64,000 bases of DNA from Pseudomonas sp. UBA2684 (GCA_002354655.1 DELY01000036.1:50205-114204); one strand, 5' to 3'; positions 29,150 through 40,640 are shown, counted from the first letter of the stretch. Notes: generated by a model not told the origin, from the sequence alone. Translations and numbers: made by a program.

Positions 29150-30271
29150 TTGATCGTCTTCCGTTATTTGTCTCGTGAAGTGCTGGTGACCTTGAGTGCG
29201 GTGAGTGCCGTGCTGCTGGTGATCATTATGAGTGGCCGTTTCATCAAGTACCTGGCGCAGGCGGCGCAGGGAGTGCTCGATCCGGGCGTGCTGTTCATGA
29301 TCATGGGCTTTCGTCTGCCCGGCTTCCTGCAACTGATTCTGCCGTTGGGTTTGTTCCTCGGCATTTTGTTGGCTTACGGACGGCTTTATCTCGACAGTGA
29401 AATGACTGTGCTTTCGGCTACCGGCATGAGTCAGCAGCGTTTGCTGACCTACAGCCTGGCGCCAGCGCTGCTGGTGGCACTGCTGGTGGCCTGGTTGAGC
29501 ATGGGGTTGGCGCCGCAGGGTGTGGCGCAGGTGGCGCAGATTCTCAACGAGCAGGACGCCCTGACCGAGTTCGACACGCTGGTGCCGGGACGCTTTCAGG
29601 CGATGAAAGACGGTTCGCGGGTCACCTACACCAAAGAGCTGTCAGCGGATCGCGCCGAGCTGGGCGGTATTTTTATCTCCGAGAAACGCTTGTCCCGCGA
29701 GGGTGACAAGGAGCGCGGGATTACCGTGCTGGTCGCCGAAAGCGGGCGTCAGGAAATCCAGGCCGATGGCAGTCGCTACCTGATTCTGGAAAATGGCTAC
29801 CGCTACGACGGCAATCCCGGGCAGGCGGACTACCGGGCCATCCAATACGACACCTATGGGGTGTTGCTGCCTAAGCCATCGGTCAGTGGCGAGATCAGCG
29901 AACGCGAAGCCGTGCCGACCCGAGACTTGCTAGGCAGCGACAATCCACGCTTTCAGTCCGAGTTGCAGTGGCGTCTGTCGATCCCGGTATTGGTGTTCGT
30001 CGTTACCTTGCTGGCGGTGCCGCTGTCACGCGTCAATCCGCGTCAGGGGCGCTTCCTCAAACTGTTGCCGGCAATTCTCTTGTACATGACCTACCTGGCC
30101 TTGCTGATCGCGGCGCGCGGCGCCCTGGACAAGGGACAAATTCCCCAGGCACTGGGGTTGTGGTGGGTGCATGGGATATTCGTCTTGATTGGTTTTGCGT
30201 TGCTCTATTGGGAGCCGCTGCGCTTGAAGTGGGCAGGTCGTCGCGCTGCGCAGGGGGTGGCTCGTGGTTAA
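29150..30271 (+). CDS. lptF: LPS export ABC permease LptF
   Basis: A 373-residue inner-membrane permease of the Lpt bridge that extracts lipopolysaccharide from the inner membrane. It has N- and C-terminal trios of membrane helices around a periplasmic beta-jellyroll (about residues 100-260). The TTG at 29150 (then IVFRYLSREVL) is chosen over the GTG at 29141 because GGAG lies 8 bases upstream and the family opens this way. The stop overlaps the lptG start by 8 bases. Confidence 0.95.
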   Translation: MIVFRYLSREVLVTLSAVSAVLLVIIMSGRFIKYLAQAAQGVLDPGVLFMIMGFRLPGFLQLILPLGLFLGILLAYGRLYLDSEMTVLSATGMSQQRLLTYSLAPALLVALLVAWLSMGLAPQGVAQVAQILNEQDALTEFDTLVPGRFQAMKDGSRVTYTKELSADRAELGGIFISEKRLSREGDKERGITVLVAESGRQEIQADGSRYLILENGYRYDGNPGQADYRAIQYDTYGVLLPKPSVSGEISEREAVPTRDLLGSDNPRFQSELQWRLSIPVLVFVVTLLAVPLSRVNPRQGRFLKLLPAILLYMTYLALLIAARGALDKGQIPQALGLWWVHGIFVLIGFALLYWEPLRLKWAGRRAAQGVARG

Positions 30272-31325
30272 GTTGGATCGTTACATCGGCATCCAGGTGT
30301 TCTTTGCGATTCTCACCGTGCTGGGGATTATCGTTGGCTTGGCGTTGCTGTTCGCCTTTATCGACGAGTTGGGCGATGTCGAAGGTGGTTACGGTTTGCC
30401 GGAGGCGGCCTGGTACGTTTTCTTGACCCTGCCGCGTCGGGTCTACGAGATGCTGCCGATGGCGGCGCTGATCGGTTGCCTGATTGGTTTGGGCAGCCTG
30501 GCCAGCAACAGCGAGTTAACCATCATGCGCGCCGCCGGTGTGTCGATCGGGCGCATCGTTTGGGCGGTGATGAAGCCGATGCTGGTGCTGATGCTGGTCG
30601 GTGTGCTGATTGGTGAGTACCTGGCGCCCTGGAGCGAGAACCAGGCCCAGGCCAATCGCGCCATGGCGCAGGGCGGCGGTGAGGCGCAAAGCGCCAAGCG
30701 CGGCCTGTGGCATCGCCAGGGCGAGGAGTTCGTGCATATCAACGCGGTGCAGCCTAATGGCGTGTTGTTCGGTGTGACGCGCTATCGCTTCGACGATCAG
30801 CGTCATTTGCTGTCCTCCAGCTTTGCCCGGCGCGCGCAATACCAGGGCGACTATTGGCAGTTGGAAAGTGTGGCGACCACGCATTTTCGTGAGCGCAGCA
30901 CCGAAGTCGTCAAGACCGCTACCGAGCGTTGGGATGTCGAGTTGAATCCGCAGTTGCTGGGCACCGTGGTGTTGGAACCCGAGGCGTTGTCGGTCACCGG
31001 GCTGTGGCGCTACATCCAGTACCTGGCGGAGCAGGGGCTGAATAATGGCCAGTATTGGTTGGCGTTCTGGACCAAGGTGCTGCAGCCGATAGTGACCGCG
31101 GCGCTGGTATTGATGGCGATTTCCTTCATCTTCGGGCCGCTGCGCTCGGTCACGCTGGGGCAGCGGGTGTTCACCGGTGTGTTGGTGGGCTTCGTGTTCC
31201 GTATCGCCCAGGATCTGTTGGGGCCATCCAGTCTGGTGTTCGGTTTCTCGCCGCTGTTCGCCGTACTGATCCCTGCGGCGATTTGTGCTCTTGCCGGTGT
31301 CTGGTTGTTACGCCGCGCGGGCTAG
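30264..31325 (+). CDS. lptG: LPS export ABC permease LptG
   Basis: A 353-residue partner of LptF with the same six-helix plus jellyroll plan, opening VKLDRYIGIQVFFAI. LptF and LptG form the heterodimeric membrane core, energised by LptB encoded elsewhere. It starts with GTG inside the end of lptF. A strong terminator follows. Confidence 0.95.
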   Translation: MVKLDRYIGIQVFFAILTVLGIIVGLALLFAFIDELGDVEGGYGLPEAAWYVFLTLPRRVYEMLPMAALIGCLIGLGSLASNSELTIMRAAGVSIGRIVWAVMKPMLVLMLVGVLIGEYLAPWSENQAQANRAMAQGGGEAQSAKRGLWHRQGEEFVHINAVQPNGVLFGVTRYRFDDQRHLLSSSFARRAQYQGDYWQLESVATTHFRERSTEVVKTATERWDVELNPQLLGTVVLEPEALSVTGLWRYIQYLAEQGLNNGQYWLAFWTKVLQPIVTAALVLMAISFIFGPLRSVTLGQRVFTGVLVGFVFRIAQDLLGPSSLVFGFSPLFAVLIPAAICALAGVWLLRRAG

Positions 31326-31337
31326 CTGCGCGCTAAT

Positions 31338-31366
31338 AAAAAGCCGGCTAACTGCCGGCTTTTTTA
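31338..31366. terminator. bidirectional terminator between lptG and RDD gene
   Basis: Eight-base stem AAGCCGGC (31341-31348) with GCCGGCTT (31354-31361), flanked by A-rich and T-rich runs on both sides. It serves lptG and, from the opposite strand, the convergent RDD gene. Confidence 0.85.
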
Positions 31367-31376
31367 TGTGGCTTGG

Positions 31377-31877
31377 TTACTGTTTATCTTTATGGATGTT
31401 CTTGGGTAGTTGCACTGTGCAGCTGTCCGAGTAGATGTCATGCCAGCTGCGCTTGTCCTTGTTCCAGAGTATCCACAGAAAGCCAAGGCCCAGGCATAAC
31501 CAAGAACCGATAGCGACGATAAACCGCAACAATGCCTGCCACAACGTGATGGCAGTTCCATCGCTGTTTTGAATGCGCACTCCCCAGACCTGCATGCCCA
31601 GTGTTTGCCCGGTGTGCGTCCAGAACTTGCCGAAGAAGCCGAACAGGCTTAGTACCAATAGCGTCGATAGCAGCGGGTCGCCATCCAGCGCACCGGCGTC
31701 GGAGAGTTGTTTAAGTTGCGCCTCGCCGTAAAAGCCCATAAGGATCAACTTATAGATAAAGGTCACGACAATCAGCAGGGCTATGCACAGTAGGATGTCG
31801 TAGAGCATGGCGGCAAGGCGGCGGCTCAAGCCCGCGGCGGGGAAGTCACCCTGCGGGCGCAGTAGGTGTTTCGACAT
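31377..31877 (-). CDS. RDD-family membrane protein
   Basis: A 166-residue inner-membrane protein. The RDD signature Arg lies in AGLSRRLAAMLYDILLC (about residues 15-31), and three hydrophobic segments follow. The GQTLGMQVWGVRI and KRSWHDIYSDS (W-HD) motifs are typical of the family. RDD proteins have been linked to transport or Na+/H+ exchange, but most are uncharacterised. It is convergent with lptG. Confidence 0.85.
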   Translation of the reverse strand: MSKHLLRPQGDFPAAGLSRRLAAMLYDILLCIALLIVVTFIYKLILMGFYGEAQLKQLSDAGALDGDPLLSTLLVLSLFGFFGKFWTHTGQTLGMQVWGVRIQNSDGTAITLWQALLRFIVAIGSWLCLGLGFLWILWNKDKRSWHDIYSDSCTVQLPKNIHKDKQ

Positions 31878-31942
31878 GATGGGCTCGTTATGCAGTGGGG
31901 TGTTTAGTCTGAATGGTCCGTGTCGCTGTGTTCAGTGGCATA

Positions 31943-31976
31943 AAAAAACCCCTGATGTCGCCATCAGGGGTTTTTC
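31943..31976 (-). terminator. cold-shock gene terminator
   Basis: Perfect 13-base stem AAAACCCCTGATG (31945-31957) and CATCAGGGGTTTT (31962-31974) with a four-base loop and a T run in the minus-strand direction. It follows the csp stop by about 15 bases. Confidence 0.88.
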
Positions 31977-31989
31977 AAGGCAGTGGCAA

Positions 31990-32202
31990 TCAGCCCAGGA
32001 CTTGAACCTGGTCGGCCTGCATGCCTTTTTGACCTTGTACCGCCACGAAAGTAACTTTCTGGCCTTCTTTCAGGCTCTTGAAGCCGTTACCTTCGATTGC
32101 GCGGAAATGTACGAACAGATCCGGACCGCTTTCTGGCGTGATAAAACCAAAACCTTTCTCATCGTTAAACCACTTGACGGTACCGCTCTGACGATTCGAC
32201 AT
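31990..32202 (-). CDS. cold-shock protein (CspA family)
   Basis: A 70-residue single-domain OB-fold RNA/DNA chaperone. The RNP1 motif KGFGFI and RNP2 motif LFVHF are both intact. The ATG at 32202 has AAGGA with 8-base spacing. Which Csp paralogue this is (A, D or E) cannot be told. It is monocistronic with its own terminator and a candidate promoter about 45-65 bases upstream. Confidence 0.93.
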   Translation of the reverse strand: MSNRQSGTVKWFNDEKGFGFITPESGPDLFVHFRAIEGNGFKSLKEGQKVTFVAVQGQKGMQADQVQVLG

Positions 32203-32547
32203 GTGCTATTTCCTTGAAACTATAGTTAATGACAGCCTCTGAATAGTAGAGGGCTGAGACTGGTTGCAAGGAGTAATAGAAGTCGAGCGGGATGTAGCGG
32301 ATCTTAAGGATCTACTGCACCAGGTCACGATTCGCGGCGACCCATGCAAACACAGTGGGCCGACTCTAGCTAACTTCTGGGCAAATGCCAACCCCTGCTC
32401 AGCAGAAGCCTAGGCCGAATTAATGGCTATTTTAAGGGGGTGCAAGAGGGTGCTGAAGCGCTGCTTTAGTCGTGCGGATATGTGCAAGCTTAAAGCGGGT
32501 GTAGTGCGTTGCATCCACGGCAGATGGAAACAACAGCAAGAATTAAA
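32203..32547. other. 345-base intergenic region, csp to tRNA-Leu
   Basis: Holds the csp promoter region and about 250 bases beyond it with no ORF of family character and no clear terminator after the tRNA. Open frames here lack ribosome sites. Confidence 0.5.
32243..32269 (-). promoter_or_regulatory. candidate csp promoter
   Basis: On the minus strand, TTGCAA (32264-32269) and TACTAT (32243-32248) are 15 bases apart; shifting the -10 to CTATTC gives 17. RNA would have a leader of about 30 bases. Weak, but the best pair in the region. Confidence 0.3.
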
Positions 32548-32632
32548 TGGTGCCCCGGGGGAGACTCGAACTCCCACTTCTTTCGAAAACGGATTTTGAA
32601 TCCGCCGCGTCTACCGGTTCCGCCACCGGGGC
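32548..32632 (-). tRNA. tRNA-Leu (anticodon CAA)
   Basis: 85 bases including encoded CCA. The acceptor stem GCCCCGG pairs with CCGGGGC. The anticodon stem GCGGA/TCCGT encloses loop TTCAAAA, giving anticodon CAA that reads UUG. A variable arm of long class (about 32586-32575) is consistent with leucine, and the T-loop reads GTTCGAGTC. It has a strong consensus promoter upstream and is divergent from queA. Confidence 0.96.
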
Positions 32633-32645
32633 ACAATGGCGGCGC

Positions 32646-32674
32646 AGTATAGGGAGCACTTTGCGCCCGGTCAA
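32646..32674 (-). promoter_or_regulatory. tRNA-Leu promoter
   Basis: Minus-strand -35 TTGACC (32669-32674), exact 17-base spacer and -10 TATACT (32646-32651), about 14 bases before the mature 5' end. The GC-rich stretch after the -10 resembles a stringent-type discriminator. Confidence 0.75.
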
Positions 32675-32744
32675 TCCACTTGCGTGGTCAAAATGCATGT
32701 TTTCCGGTAAGCTTTGCCGCCCTGCAAGACGACCTCTTCCCGCC

Positions 32745-34924
<2,180 letters not shown>

Positions 34925-34963
34925 TTAATAACGTTTCAAAGACCTTTTCAACAGGAGTGTTAC

Positions 34964-35299
34964 ATGAGCTTTTTGATCCCTGCTGCATACGCCGATGCCG
35001 CTGCACCTGCTGCTGGTCCTGCCGGTAGCGGTTTTGAGTGGGTATTTCTGGTTGGTTTTCTGGTTATCTTCTATCTGATGATCTGGCGCCCGCAGGCCAA
35101 GCGTGCGAAAGAGCACAAAAGCCTGATCGGCAACCTGCAGAAAGGCGATGAAGTAGTGACCTCTGGCGGTATCGCCGGCAAGGTTTCCAAGGTTACCGAT
35201 GACTTCGTAGTGATCGAAGTGTCCGATACCGTTGAACTGAAAATTCAGAAAGTGGCCATCGCCGCCACCCTGCCCAAGGGCACGCTGAAAGCTATCTAA
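34964..35299 (+). CDS. yajC: preprotein translocase accessory subunit YajC
   Basis: A 111-residue protein with one membrane helix (about residues 26-43, FLVGFLVIFYLMIW) followed by the family motif RPQAKRAKEHK and a cytoplasmic domain (GDEVVTSGGIAGKV). It associates with SecDF at the translocon. Ribosome site CAGGAG precedes it. A hairpin at 35322-35342 separates it from secD. Confidence 0.95.
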   Translation: MSFLIPAAYADAAAPAAGPAGSGFEWVFLVGFLVIFYLMIWRPQAKRAKEHKSLIGNLQKGDEVVTSGGIAGKVSKVTDDFVVIEVSDTVELKIQKVAIAATLPKGTLKAI

Positions 35300-35321
35300 G
35301 CTCCACACTTTTACCATTCGA

Positions 35322-35342
35322 CGGGGCGCTTAATGCGCCCCG
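35322..35342 (+). other. hairpin between yajC and secD
   Basis: Perfect 8-base stem CGGGGCGC (35322-35329) and GCGCCCCG (35335-35342) with no T run. More likely an RNA processing or stability element that adjusts yajC versus secD levels than a terminator. Confidence 0.4.
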
Positions 35343-35361
35343 CGTCATAACGGGCGGCGTC

Positions 35362-37230
35362 ATGCTCAATAAATTCCCCCTTTGGAAGTACCTGCTGATC
35401 GTGGCTGTATTGGCGATCGGCTTTCTCTATTCCGCGCCGAATCTCTATCCGGACGATCCGGCCATTCAGATCAGCGGCAACAGCACGGCCATGCAGGTCG
35501 AGCAGGCTGACCTGGAGCGTGCCAGTCGGGCGCTGAGCGAGGCAGGTATCGCGGTCAAGGCGGTGAGTCTGGCTGAGCAGGGCAGGGGCGGTTTGCTGCG
35601 CCTGATGAAGAAAGAAGACCAGCTGCCAGCCAAGGATGTTGTGCGCAAAGCGCTGGGCGAAGACTTCGTGGTCGCCCTGAACCTGGCGCAAACCACGCCC
35701 GATTGGCTGCGTAGCCTGGGTGCGGGGCCGATGAAGCTGGGTCTGGACTTGTCCGGTGGTGTGCACTTCCTGCTGGAAGTGGACATGGAGAAGGCTCTCG
35801 ATGCGCGCCGCAAGGTGTATGAAGGGGAAGTGAAGAGCGTGCTGCGCAAGGAGCGCGTGCGCTACCGCAGCTTGCCGGTGCTCGACGGCGCTATTCAGTT
35901 GGGCTTTACCGATGAAGCAACGCTGGAAAAGGCACAGCGCCTGATCCGTAAGGACTTTACCGATTTCGAGCTGAGCGCCTCCGAGCGCAACGGCATACAG
36001 GTGCTGCGTTTGGCGCTGACTCCGGCCAAGCTCGCGGAAATTCGCGAATACTCGATCAAGCAAAACCTGACCACCGTGCGTAATCGCGTCAACGAGTTGG
36101 GTGTGGCGGAGCCACTGGTACAGCGCCAGGGTGCCAACCGCATCGTGGTCGAGTTGCCGGGCGTGCAGGACACTGCCGAAGCCAAACGTATTCTCGGCAA
36201 GACCGCTAACCTGGAGTTCCGCCTGGCGGCGAATCTGGATGCAGCGAGGGCTTCCACGGAGACGTTCGGTTTCCGCGAAGAAGGTCGCCCGCCGGTGCAG
36301 TTGGAGCGGGAACTGATCATCACGGGCGATCAGGTCACTGATGCTCAGGCCAGCTTCGATGAAAATGGCCGTCCGCAGGTCAACATCCGCCTGGATGGTC
36401 ATGGTGGCGAATTGATGAACCGGGCGACCCGCAGCAATGTCGGGCGCAGCATGGCGGTGATCTTTATCGAGCAGAAGCCGACGACGCGTTATGTGCGTCA
36501 GATGGTCGATGGCGTTGAAAAAGAAGTCGCGATCCCAAGCTTCGTCGAAGAGAAAAAGATCATCAGCCTGGCGACCATTCAGTCGCCGCTCGGTAGTCAG
36601 TTCCGCATCACCGGCCTGGACGGTCAGGGCGAGTCGTCTGAGTTGGCGCTGTTGCTGCGTGCCGGCGGTCTGGCGGCACCGATGTACTTCGCGGAAGAGC
36701 GCACCATCGGCCCGAGCCTGGGTGCCGACAACATCGCCAAGGGGATTGATGCCTCCCTCTGGGGGATGCTGTTCGTTTCGCTGTTCATCATGGCCATCTA
36801 CCGTTTCTTTGGCGTGTTGGCGACCATTGCCCTGGGCTTCAACATGGTGCTGTTGCTGGCGCTGATGTCGTTGCTAAGTGCCACGCTGACCCTGCCGGGT
36901 ATCGCCGGTATCGTGCTGACCATGGGTATGGCGGTGGATGCCAACGTGCTGATCTTCTCGCGGATTCGCGAGGAAATCGCCAATGGTATGTCGGTGCAGC
37001 GTGCCATCCATGAAGGGTTCGATCGTGCATTTACGGCGATTCTCGATGCCAACCTGACCACCTTGCTGGTCGGCGGTATTCTCTTCGCCATGGGCACCGG
37101 GCCGGTCAAAGGCTTCGCGGTCACCATGTCGCTGGGTATTCTGACTTCGATGTTTACCGCCATTCTGGTGACGCGTGCCATGGTCAACCTGATTTATGGC
37201 GGGCGTGACTTCAAGAAGTTGTGGATTTAA
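35362..37230 (+). CDS. secD: protein translocase subunit SecD
   Basis: A 622-residue RND-type inner-membrane protein using the proton gradient to help pull proteins through SecYEG. An N-terminal helix is followed by LGLDLSGGVHFLLEVD, the large periplasmic P1 domain and, from about residue 455, five C-terminal helices with LTMGMAVDANVLIFSRIREE. secF begins 9 bases after the stop. Confidence 0.96.
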   Translation: MLNKFPLWKYLLIVAVLAIGFLYSAPNLYPDDPAIQISGNSTAMQVEQADLERASRALSEAGIAVKAVSLAEQGRGGLLRLMKKEDQLPAKDVVRKALGEDFVVALNLAQTTPDWLRSLGAGPMKLGLDLSGGVHFLLEVDMEKALDARRKVYEGEVKSVLRKERVRYRSLPVLDGAIQLGFTDEATLEKAQRLIRKDFTDFELSASERNGIQVLRLALTPAKLAEIREYSIKQNLTTVRNRVNELGVAEPLVQRQGANRIVVELPGVQDTAEAKRILGKTANLEFRLAANLDAARASTETFGFREEGRPPVQLERELIITGDQVTDAQASFDENGRPQVNIRLDGHGGELMNRATRSNVGRSMAVIFIEQKPTTRYVRQMVDGVEKEVAIPSFVEEKKIISLATIQSPLGSQFRITGLDGQGESSELALLLRAGGLAAPMYFAEERTIGPSLGADNIAKGIDASLWGMLFVSLFIMAIYRFFGVLATIALGFNMVLLLALMSLLSATLTLPGIAGIVLTMGMAVDANVLIFSRIREEIANGMSVQRAIHEGFDRAFTAILDANLTTLLVGGILFAMGTGPVKGFAVTMSLGILTSMFTAILVTRAMVNLIYGGRDFKKLWI

Positions 37231-37239
37231 GGGGCTGTG

Positions 37240-38145
37240 ATGATTCGTACAATCGACTTCATGGGTGTGCGCAATATTGCGTTCGCCCTCACGCTGCTCC
37301 TGACCCTGTTGGCGTTGGGGAGCTGGTTTTTCAAAGGTTTGAATTTCGGTCTGGATTTTACCGGCGGTACGCAGATCGAGTTGAGTTACGAGCAGTCGGC
37401 CGATCTCGGCCAGGTGCGTGAGCAGTTGGCTGCCGCCGGCTTTGAAGATGCCGTGGTACAGAGCTTTGGTGCGACCACCGATGTGGTGGTGCGCATGCAG
37501 GGCGATGATCCGAATCTGGGGAGTAAGGTTGCCACGGCACTGCAGCAATCCGGCGCTGCGGTGCAGGTGAAGAAAGTCGAGTTTGTCGGTCCGCAGGTGG
37601 GTGAAGAGCTGCGCGATCAAGGCGGGCTGGGCATGCTTCTGGCGTTGGGCGGCATCATGCTCTACCTGGCCTTCCGCTTTCAGTGGAAGTTCGCCTTGGG
37701 TGCCATCGTTTCGTTGGTGCATGACGTGGTGGTGACGCTGGGGATTCTGTCGTTCTTCCAGATCACCTTCGACCTGACGGTGCTGGCGGCATTGCTGGCG
37801 ATCATCGGTTATTCGTTGAACGACACCATTGTGGTCTTCGACCGGGTACGCGAGAACTTCCGCGTACTGCGCAAAGCCAGTCTGATCGAAAACATCAACA
37901 TCTCCACCACGCAAACCCTGCTGCGGACCATGGCTACTTCGGTTTCGACCTTGCTGGCGATTGGGGCTTTGTTGATTTTCGCGGGCGATAACCTTCACGG
38001 CTTTTCCATTGCCTTGTTCATCGGTGTATTCGCCGGTACGTATTCGTCGATCTATATCGCCAACGTTGTGCTGATCTGGCTCAACCTGAGTGTCGAAGAT
38101 CTGATCCCGCCGGTGGTGGCTGAAGAGGTTGATGAGCGTCCTTGA
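37240..38145 (+). CDS. secF: protein translocase subunit SecF
   Basis: A 301-residue partner of SecD with six helices; landmarks NFGLDFTGGTQIELSY and GYSLNDTIVVFDRVREN. ATG 37240 is preferred over the GTG one codon upstream because AAGGGG lies five bases before it. A hairpin without T run lies downstream (38209-38237). Confidence 0.96.
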   Translation: MIRTIDFMGVRNIAFALTLLLTLLALGSWFFKGLNFGLDFTGGTQIELSYEQSADLGQVREQLAAAGFEDAVVQSFGATTDVVVRMQGDDPNLGSKVATALQQSGAAVQVKKVEFVGPQVGEELRDQGGLGMLLALGGIMLYLAFRFQWKFALGAIVSLVHDVVVTLGILSFFQITFDLTVLAALLAIIGYSLNDTIVVFDRVRENFRVLRKASLIENINISTTQTLLRTMATSVSTLLAIGALLIFAGDNLHGFSIALFIGVFAGTYSSIYIANVVLIWLNLSVEDLIPPVVAEEVDERP

Positions 38146-38208
38146 CTCTGTGCGCTCTATCGCAGTTATGCCGGCGCGACATGAGTGGCTGGGGAACTTG
38201 CATCGCAT

Positions 38209-38237
38209 CGCCTCACTCCAAGGCTGGGAGTGAGGCG
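38209..38237. other. hairpin downstream of secF
   Basis: Perfect 11-base stem CGCCTCACTCC (38209-38219) and GGAGTGAGGCG (38227-38237), loop of seven. No T run follows, so it may be a processing or attenuating stem rather than a terminator. It lies 36 bases before the glycine-zipper gene. Confidence 0.45.
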
Positions 38238-38272
38238 TAATGCGCCGGATAGCGTAAGGTCAGGAGGTTGTT

Positions 38273-38809
38273 ATGAACAAATCAATGCTCGTTGGTGCGG
38301 TGCTGGGTGCTGTGGGTGTAACTGCTGGCGGTGCTGTCGCAACTTACAATTTGGTAAGTGCGCCCGAGTACGCGGAAGTTCTCGCCGTAACGCCGGTAAA
38401 AGAAACCATCAAAACCCCGCGTGAGGTCTGCAAAGACGTCACCGTGACGCGTCAGAAGCCAGTCAAGGATCAGCATCAGATTGCCGGTACCGCAATTGGT
38501 GCAGTGGTCGGTGGCTTGCTCGGCAATCAGGTGGGCGGCGGCACAGGTAAGAAGATAGCCACGGTTGCCGGTGCTGTGGGCGGTGGTTATGCCGGCAATA
38601 AGGTGCAGGAAAACATGCAGGCCGGTGACACCTATACCACCACTGAGACTCGTTGCAGCACCGTGACCGATACCAGTGAAAATGTGGTCGGTTACGATGT
38701 GCAGTATCAGTTGGATGGTAAGGAAGGTCGGGTGCGCATGGAGCGTGACCCGGGCAGTAAGATTCCGGTCAAAGACGGTCAGTTGGTGCTGGCAGAATCT
38801 GCCCAGTAA
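38273..38809 (+). CDS. glycine-zipper 2TM-domain envelope protein
   Basis: A 178-residue protein: N-terminal hydrophobic segment (LVGAVLGAVGVTAGGAVATY), then the glycine-zipper pair GTAIGAVVGGLLGNQVGGG and AGAVGGGYAGNKV at about residues 73-110, as in the 17-kDa antigen/SlyB group. The C-terminal part may face the periplasm. It has no lipobox. Probably an outer- or inner-membrane stabilising protein. A strong terminator follows. Confidence 0.82.
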   Translation: MNKSMLVGAVLGAVGVTAGGAVATYNLVSAPEYAEVLAVTPVKETIKTPREVCKDVTVTRQKPVKDQHQIAGTAIGAVVGGLLGNQVGGGTGKKIATVAGAVGGGYAGNKVQENMQAGDTYTTTETRCSTVTDTSENVVGYDVQYQLDGKEGRVRMERDPGSKIPVKDGQLVLAESAQ

Positions 38810-38821
38810 TTCGCTGAAGTC

Positions 38822-38849
38822 AAAAAAGCGCCCTGCGGGGCGCTTTTTC
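38822..38849 (+). terminator. terminator after glycine-zipper gene
   Basis: 11-base stem AAAAAGCGCCC (38823-38833) with GGGCGCTTTTT (38838-38848) and a four-base loop. Confidence 0.88.
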
Positions 38850-38858
38850 ATGGGCAAT

Positions 38859-38885
38859 AAAAAACCGGCGCTTGGCCGGTTTTTG
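38859..38885 (-). terminator. suhB terminator
   Basis: Stem AAAAACCGGC (38860-38869) with GCCGGTTTTT (38875-38884); on the minus strand it lies just after the suhB stop with T residues following. With the preceding stem it forms a back-to-back terminator pair between convergent genes. Confidence 0.82.
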
Positions 38886-38899
38886 TCTGCTGCGGGTGA

Positions 38900-39715
38900 T
38901 CAGCGTTTTAGCGAGGCGGACAGGTGTGGCTGGATCGCAGTCAAAACGGCTTTGAAGCATTTGGTGTTGCCGGCGACGATCTGGCCCTTCTCGAGGAAGT
39001 CGTGACCGCCGCTGAAATCGCTGACCAGGCCGCCTGCTTCTTGGATCAGCAGGGCGCCAGCGGCCATGTCCCACTCGGACAGGCCAAACTCCCAGAAGGC
39101 GTCGAAGCGACCGGCGGCGACATAGGCCAAGTCCAGGCTGGCAGCGCCGGCCCGGCGGACGCCAGCAGTCTGGCCAACCAGGCTGCGGAACATGCCCAGG
39201 TAGTTTTCCAGGTTGTCGAGTTGGCTGTCGCGGAACGGGAAACCGGTGCCGAGCAGGGCGCCTTCCAGGCTTTTACGTGCGCTGACGCGCAGGCGGCGGC
39301 CGTTCAAGGCGGCGCCACGGCCACGGCTGGCGGTGAATTCTTCTTGGCGAACCGGGTCGATGATCACGGCGTGCTCGAGGCGGCCGCGGTATTTGCATGC
39401 CAGGCTGACGGCAAAGTGCGGAACGCCACGGACAAAGTTGGTGGTACCGTCCAGCGGGTCGATGATCCACAGGTAATCGGCGCCCTCGCCGGTGCCTGGA
39501 ATCAGACCGCCTTCTTCACCGAGGAAACCGTGATTCGGGTAGGCCTTACGCAGTGCCTGGATGATCAGTTGCTCGGCGGAGCGATCAATCTCGGTCACGT
39601 AGTCTTTGGCATCTTTCTCGTCGACCGAGATGACGTCCAAGCGTTCGATAGAGCGGAAGATCATTTCACCGGCGCTACGGGCTGCGCGCAGAGCGATATT
39701 CAGCATGGGCTGCAT
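38900..39715 (-). CDS. suhB: inositol monophosphatase family protein SuhB
   Basis: A 271-residue Mg2+-dependent phosphatase; metal/phosphate motifs GEEGG, WIIDPLDGTTNFV and WDMAAGALL are intact. In E. coli SuhB also joins the rRNA antitermination complex, and in P. aeruginosa it influences virulence regulators. The start MQPMLNIALRAARSAGE fits the family; another Met three codons later is possible. Divergent from trmJ. Confidence 0.95.
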   Translation of the reverse strand: MQPMLNIALRAARSAGEMIFRSIERLDVISVDEKDAKDYVTEIDRSAEQLIIQALRKAYPNHGFLGEEGGLIPGTGEGADYLWIIDPLDGTTNFVRGVPHFAVSLACKYRGRLEHAVIIDPVRQEEFTASRGRGAALNGRRLRVSARKSLEGALLGTGFPFRDSQLDNLENYLGMFRSLVGQTAGVRRAGAASLDLAYVAAGRFDAFWEFGLSEWDMAAGALLIQEAGGLVSDFSGGHDFLEKGQIVAGNTKCFKAVLTAIQPHLSASLKR

Positions 39716-39860
39716 GGACGTTTCACCTGGGTCGTTAAAGAAAGCCGGCCATTCTAGCAGAAAAGCCCAAAGGATGAAGAGTCGCCAGTGTCTTGCGTGG
39801 CATAAGTGAGGGGGCTTCTGTAAGATTTGTTCCCCCTGGCTGGCTGTGTGAGCGTCTGCG

Positions 39861-40640
39861 TTGCTGCAAAATATTCGAGTGGTTCTGGTCAATACCAGTC
39901 ATCCCGGCAATATCGGGGGCGCTGCGCGGGCCATGAAGAACATGGGGTTGTCGCGTTTGGTGCTGGTCGATCCAATGGATTTCCCCAGTGGCGATGCCGT
40001 GGCGCGAGCGTCTGGGGCTACCGACATTCTCGAGGCGGCGCAGGTGGTTGGCACGCTTGAGGAAGCGTTGGTGGGGTGCAGTCTAGTGCTTGGCACCAGC
40101 GCCCGAGATCGGCGGATTCCCTGGCCCTTGCTTGACCCGCGCGAATGCGGTGTGACGGCCTGCGAGCAGGCGCTACAAGGTGGCGAGGTGGCCTTGGTGT
40201 TTGGGCGGGAATACGCTGGTTTGACCAATGAGGAGCTGCAGCGCTGCCAGTTTCATGTGCATATTCCGTCAGATCCTGAGTTCAGTTCGCTGAATCTGGC
40301 TGCTGCAGTGCAAGTGTTGGCGTATGAGGTGCGTATGGCATGGCTGATGGCGCAGAATCAGCCAACCAAGACGGCCAAGCTGGAAACCACGGCCATGCTC
40401 AATGCGCAGCCGGTGACTGCGGATGAGATGGAGTCTTTCTACACGCACTTGCAGGGCGCTTTGGTCGAGATTGGTTTTCTCGATCCGGCCAAGCCTCGAC
40501 ATTTGATGAGTCGCTTGCGGCGTCTTTACGGGCGTAGTGGTATCAGTAAGCTGGAAATGAATATCTTGCGTGGCATTCTGACGGAGACCGTCAAGGCTGC
40601 GCGTGGTGAGCACCATAAGCAGGGGAAATCTGATGTTTGA
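39861..40640 (+). CDS. trmJ: tRNA (cytidine/uridine-2'-O-)-methyltransferase TrmJ
   Basis: A 259-residue SPOUT methyltransferase that 2'-O-methylates position 32 of tRNAs. Motifs: [19 protein letters not shown] near the N terminus, then [14 protein letters not shown] and [15 protein letters not shown]. The start must be TTG at 39861, because an in-frame stop lies four codons upstream. There is no clear ribosome site. Overlaps cysE by 8 bases. Confidence 0.94.
   Translation: MLQNIRVVLVNTSHPGNIGGAARAMKNMGLSRLVLVDPMDFPSGDAVARASGATDILEAAQVVGTLEEALVGCSLVLGTSARDRRIPWPLLDPRECGVTACEQALQGGEVALVFGREYAGLTNEELQRCQFHVHIPSDPEFSSLNLAAAVQVLAYEVRMAWLMAQNQPTKTAKLETTAMLNAQPVTADEMESFYTHLQGALVEIGFLDPAKPRHLMSRLRRLYGRSGISKLEMNILRGILTETVKAARGEHHKQGKSDV

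Noticed and set aside
32547-32744. 66-codon N-terminal extension of QueA
   Set aside because: It would run through the tRNA-Leu gene and its promoter; QueA begins at [11 protein letters not shown].
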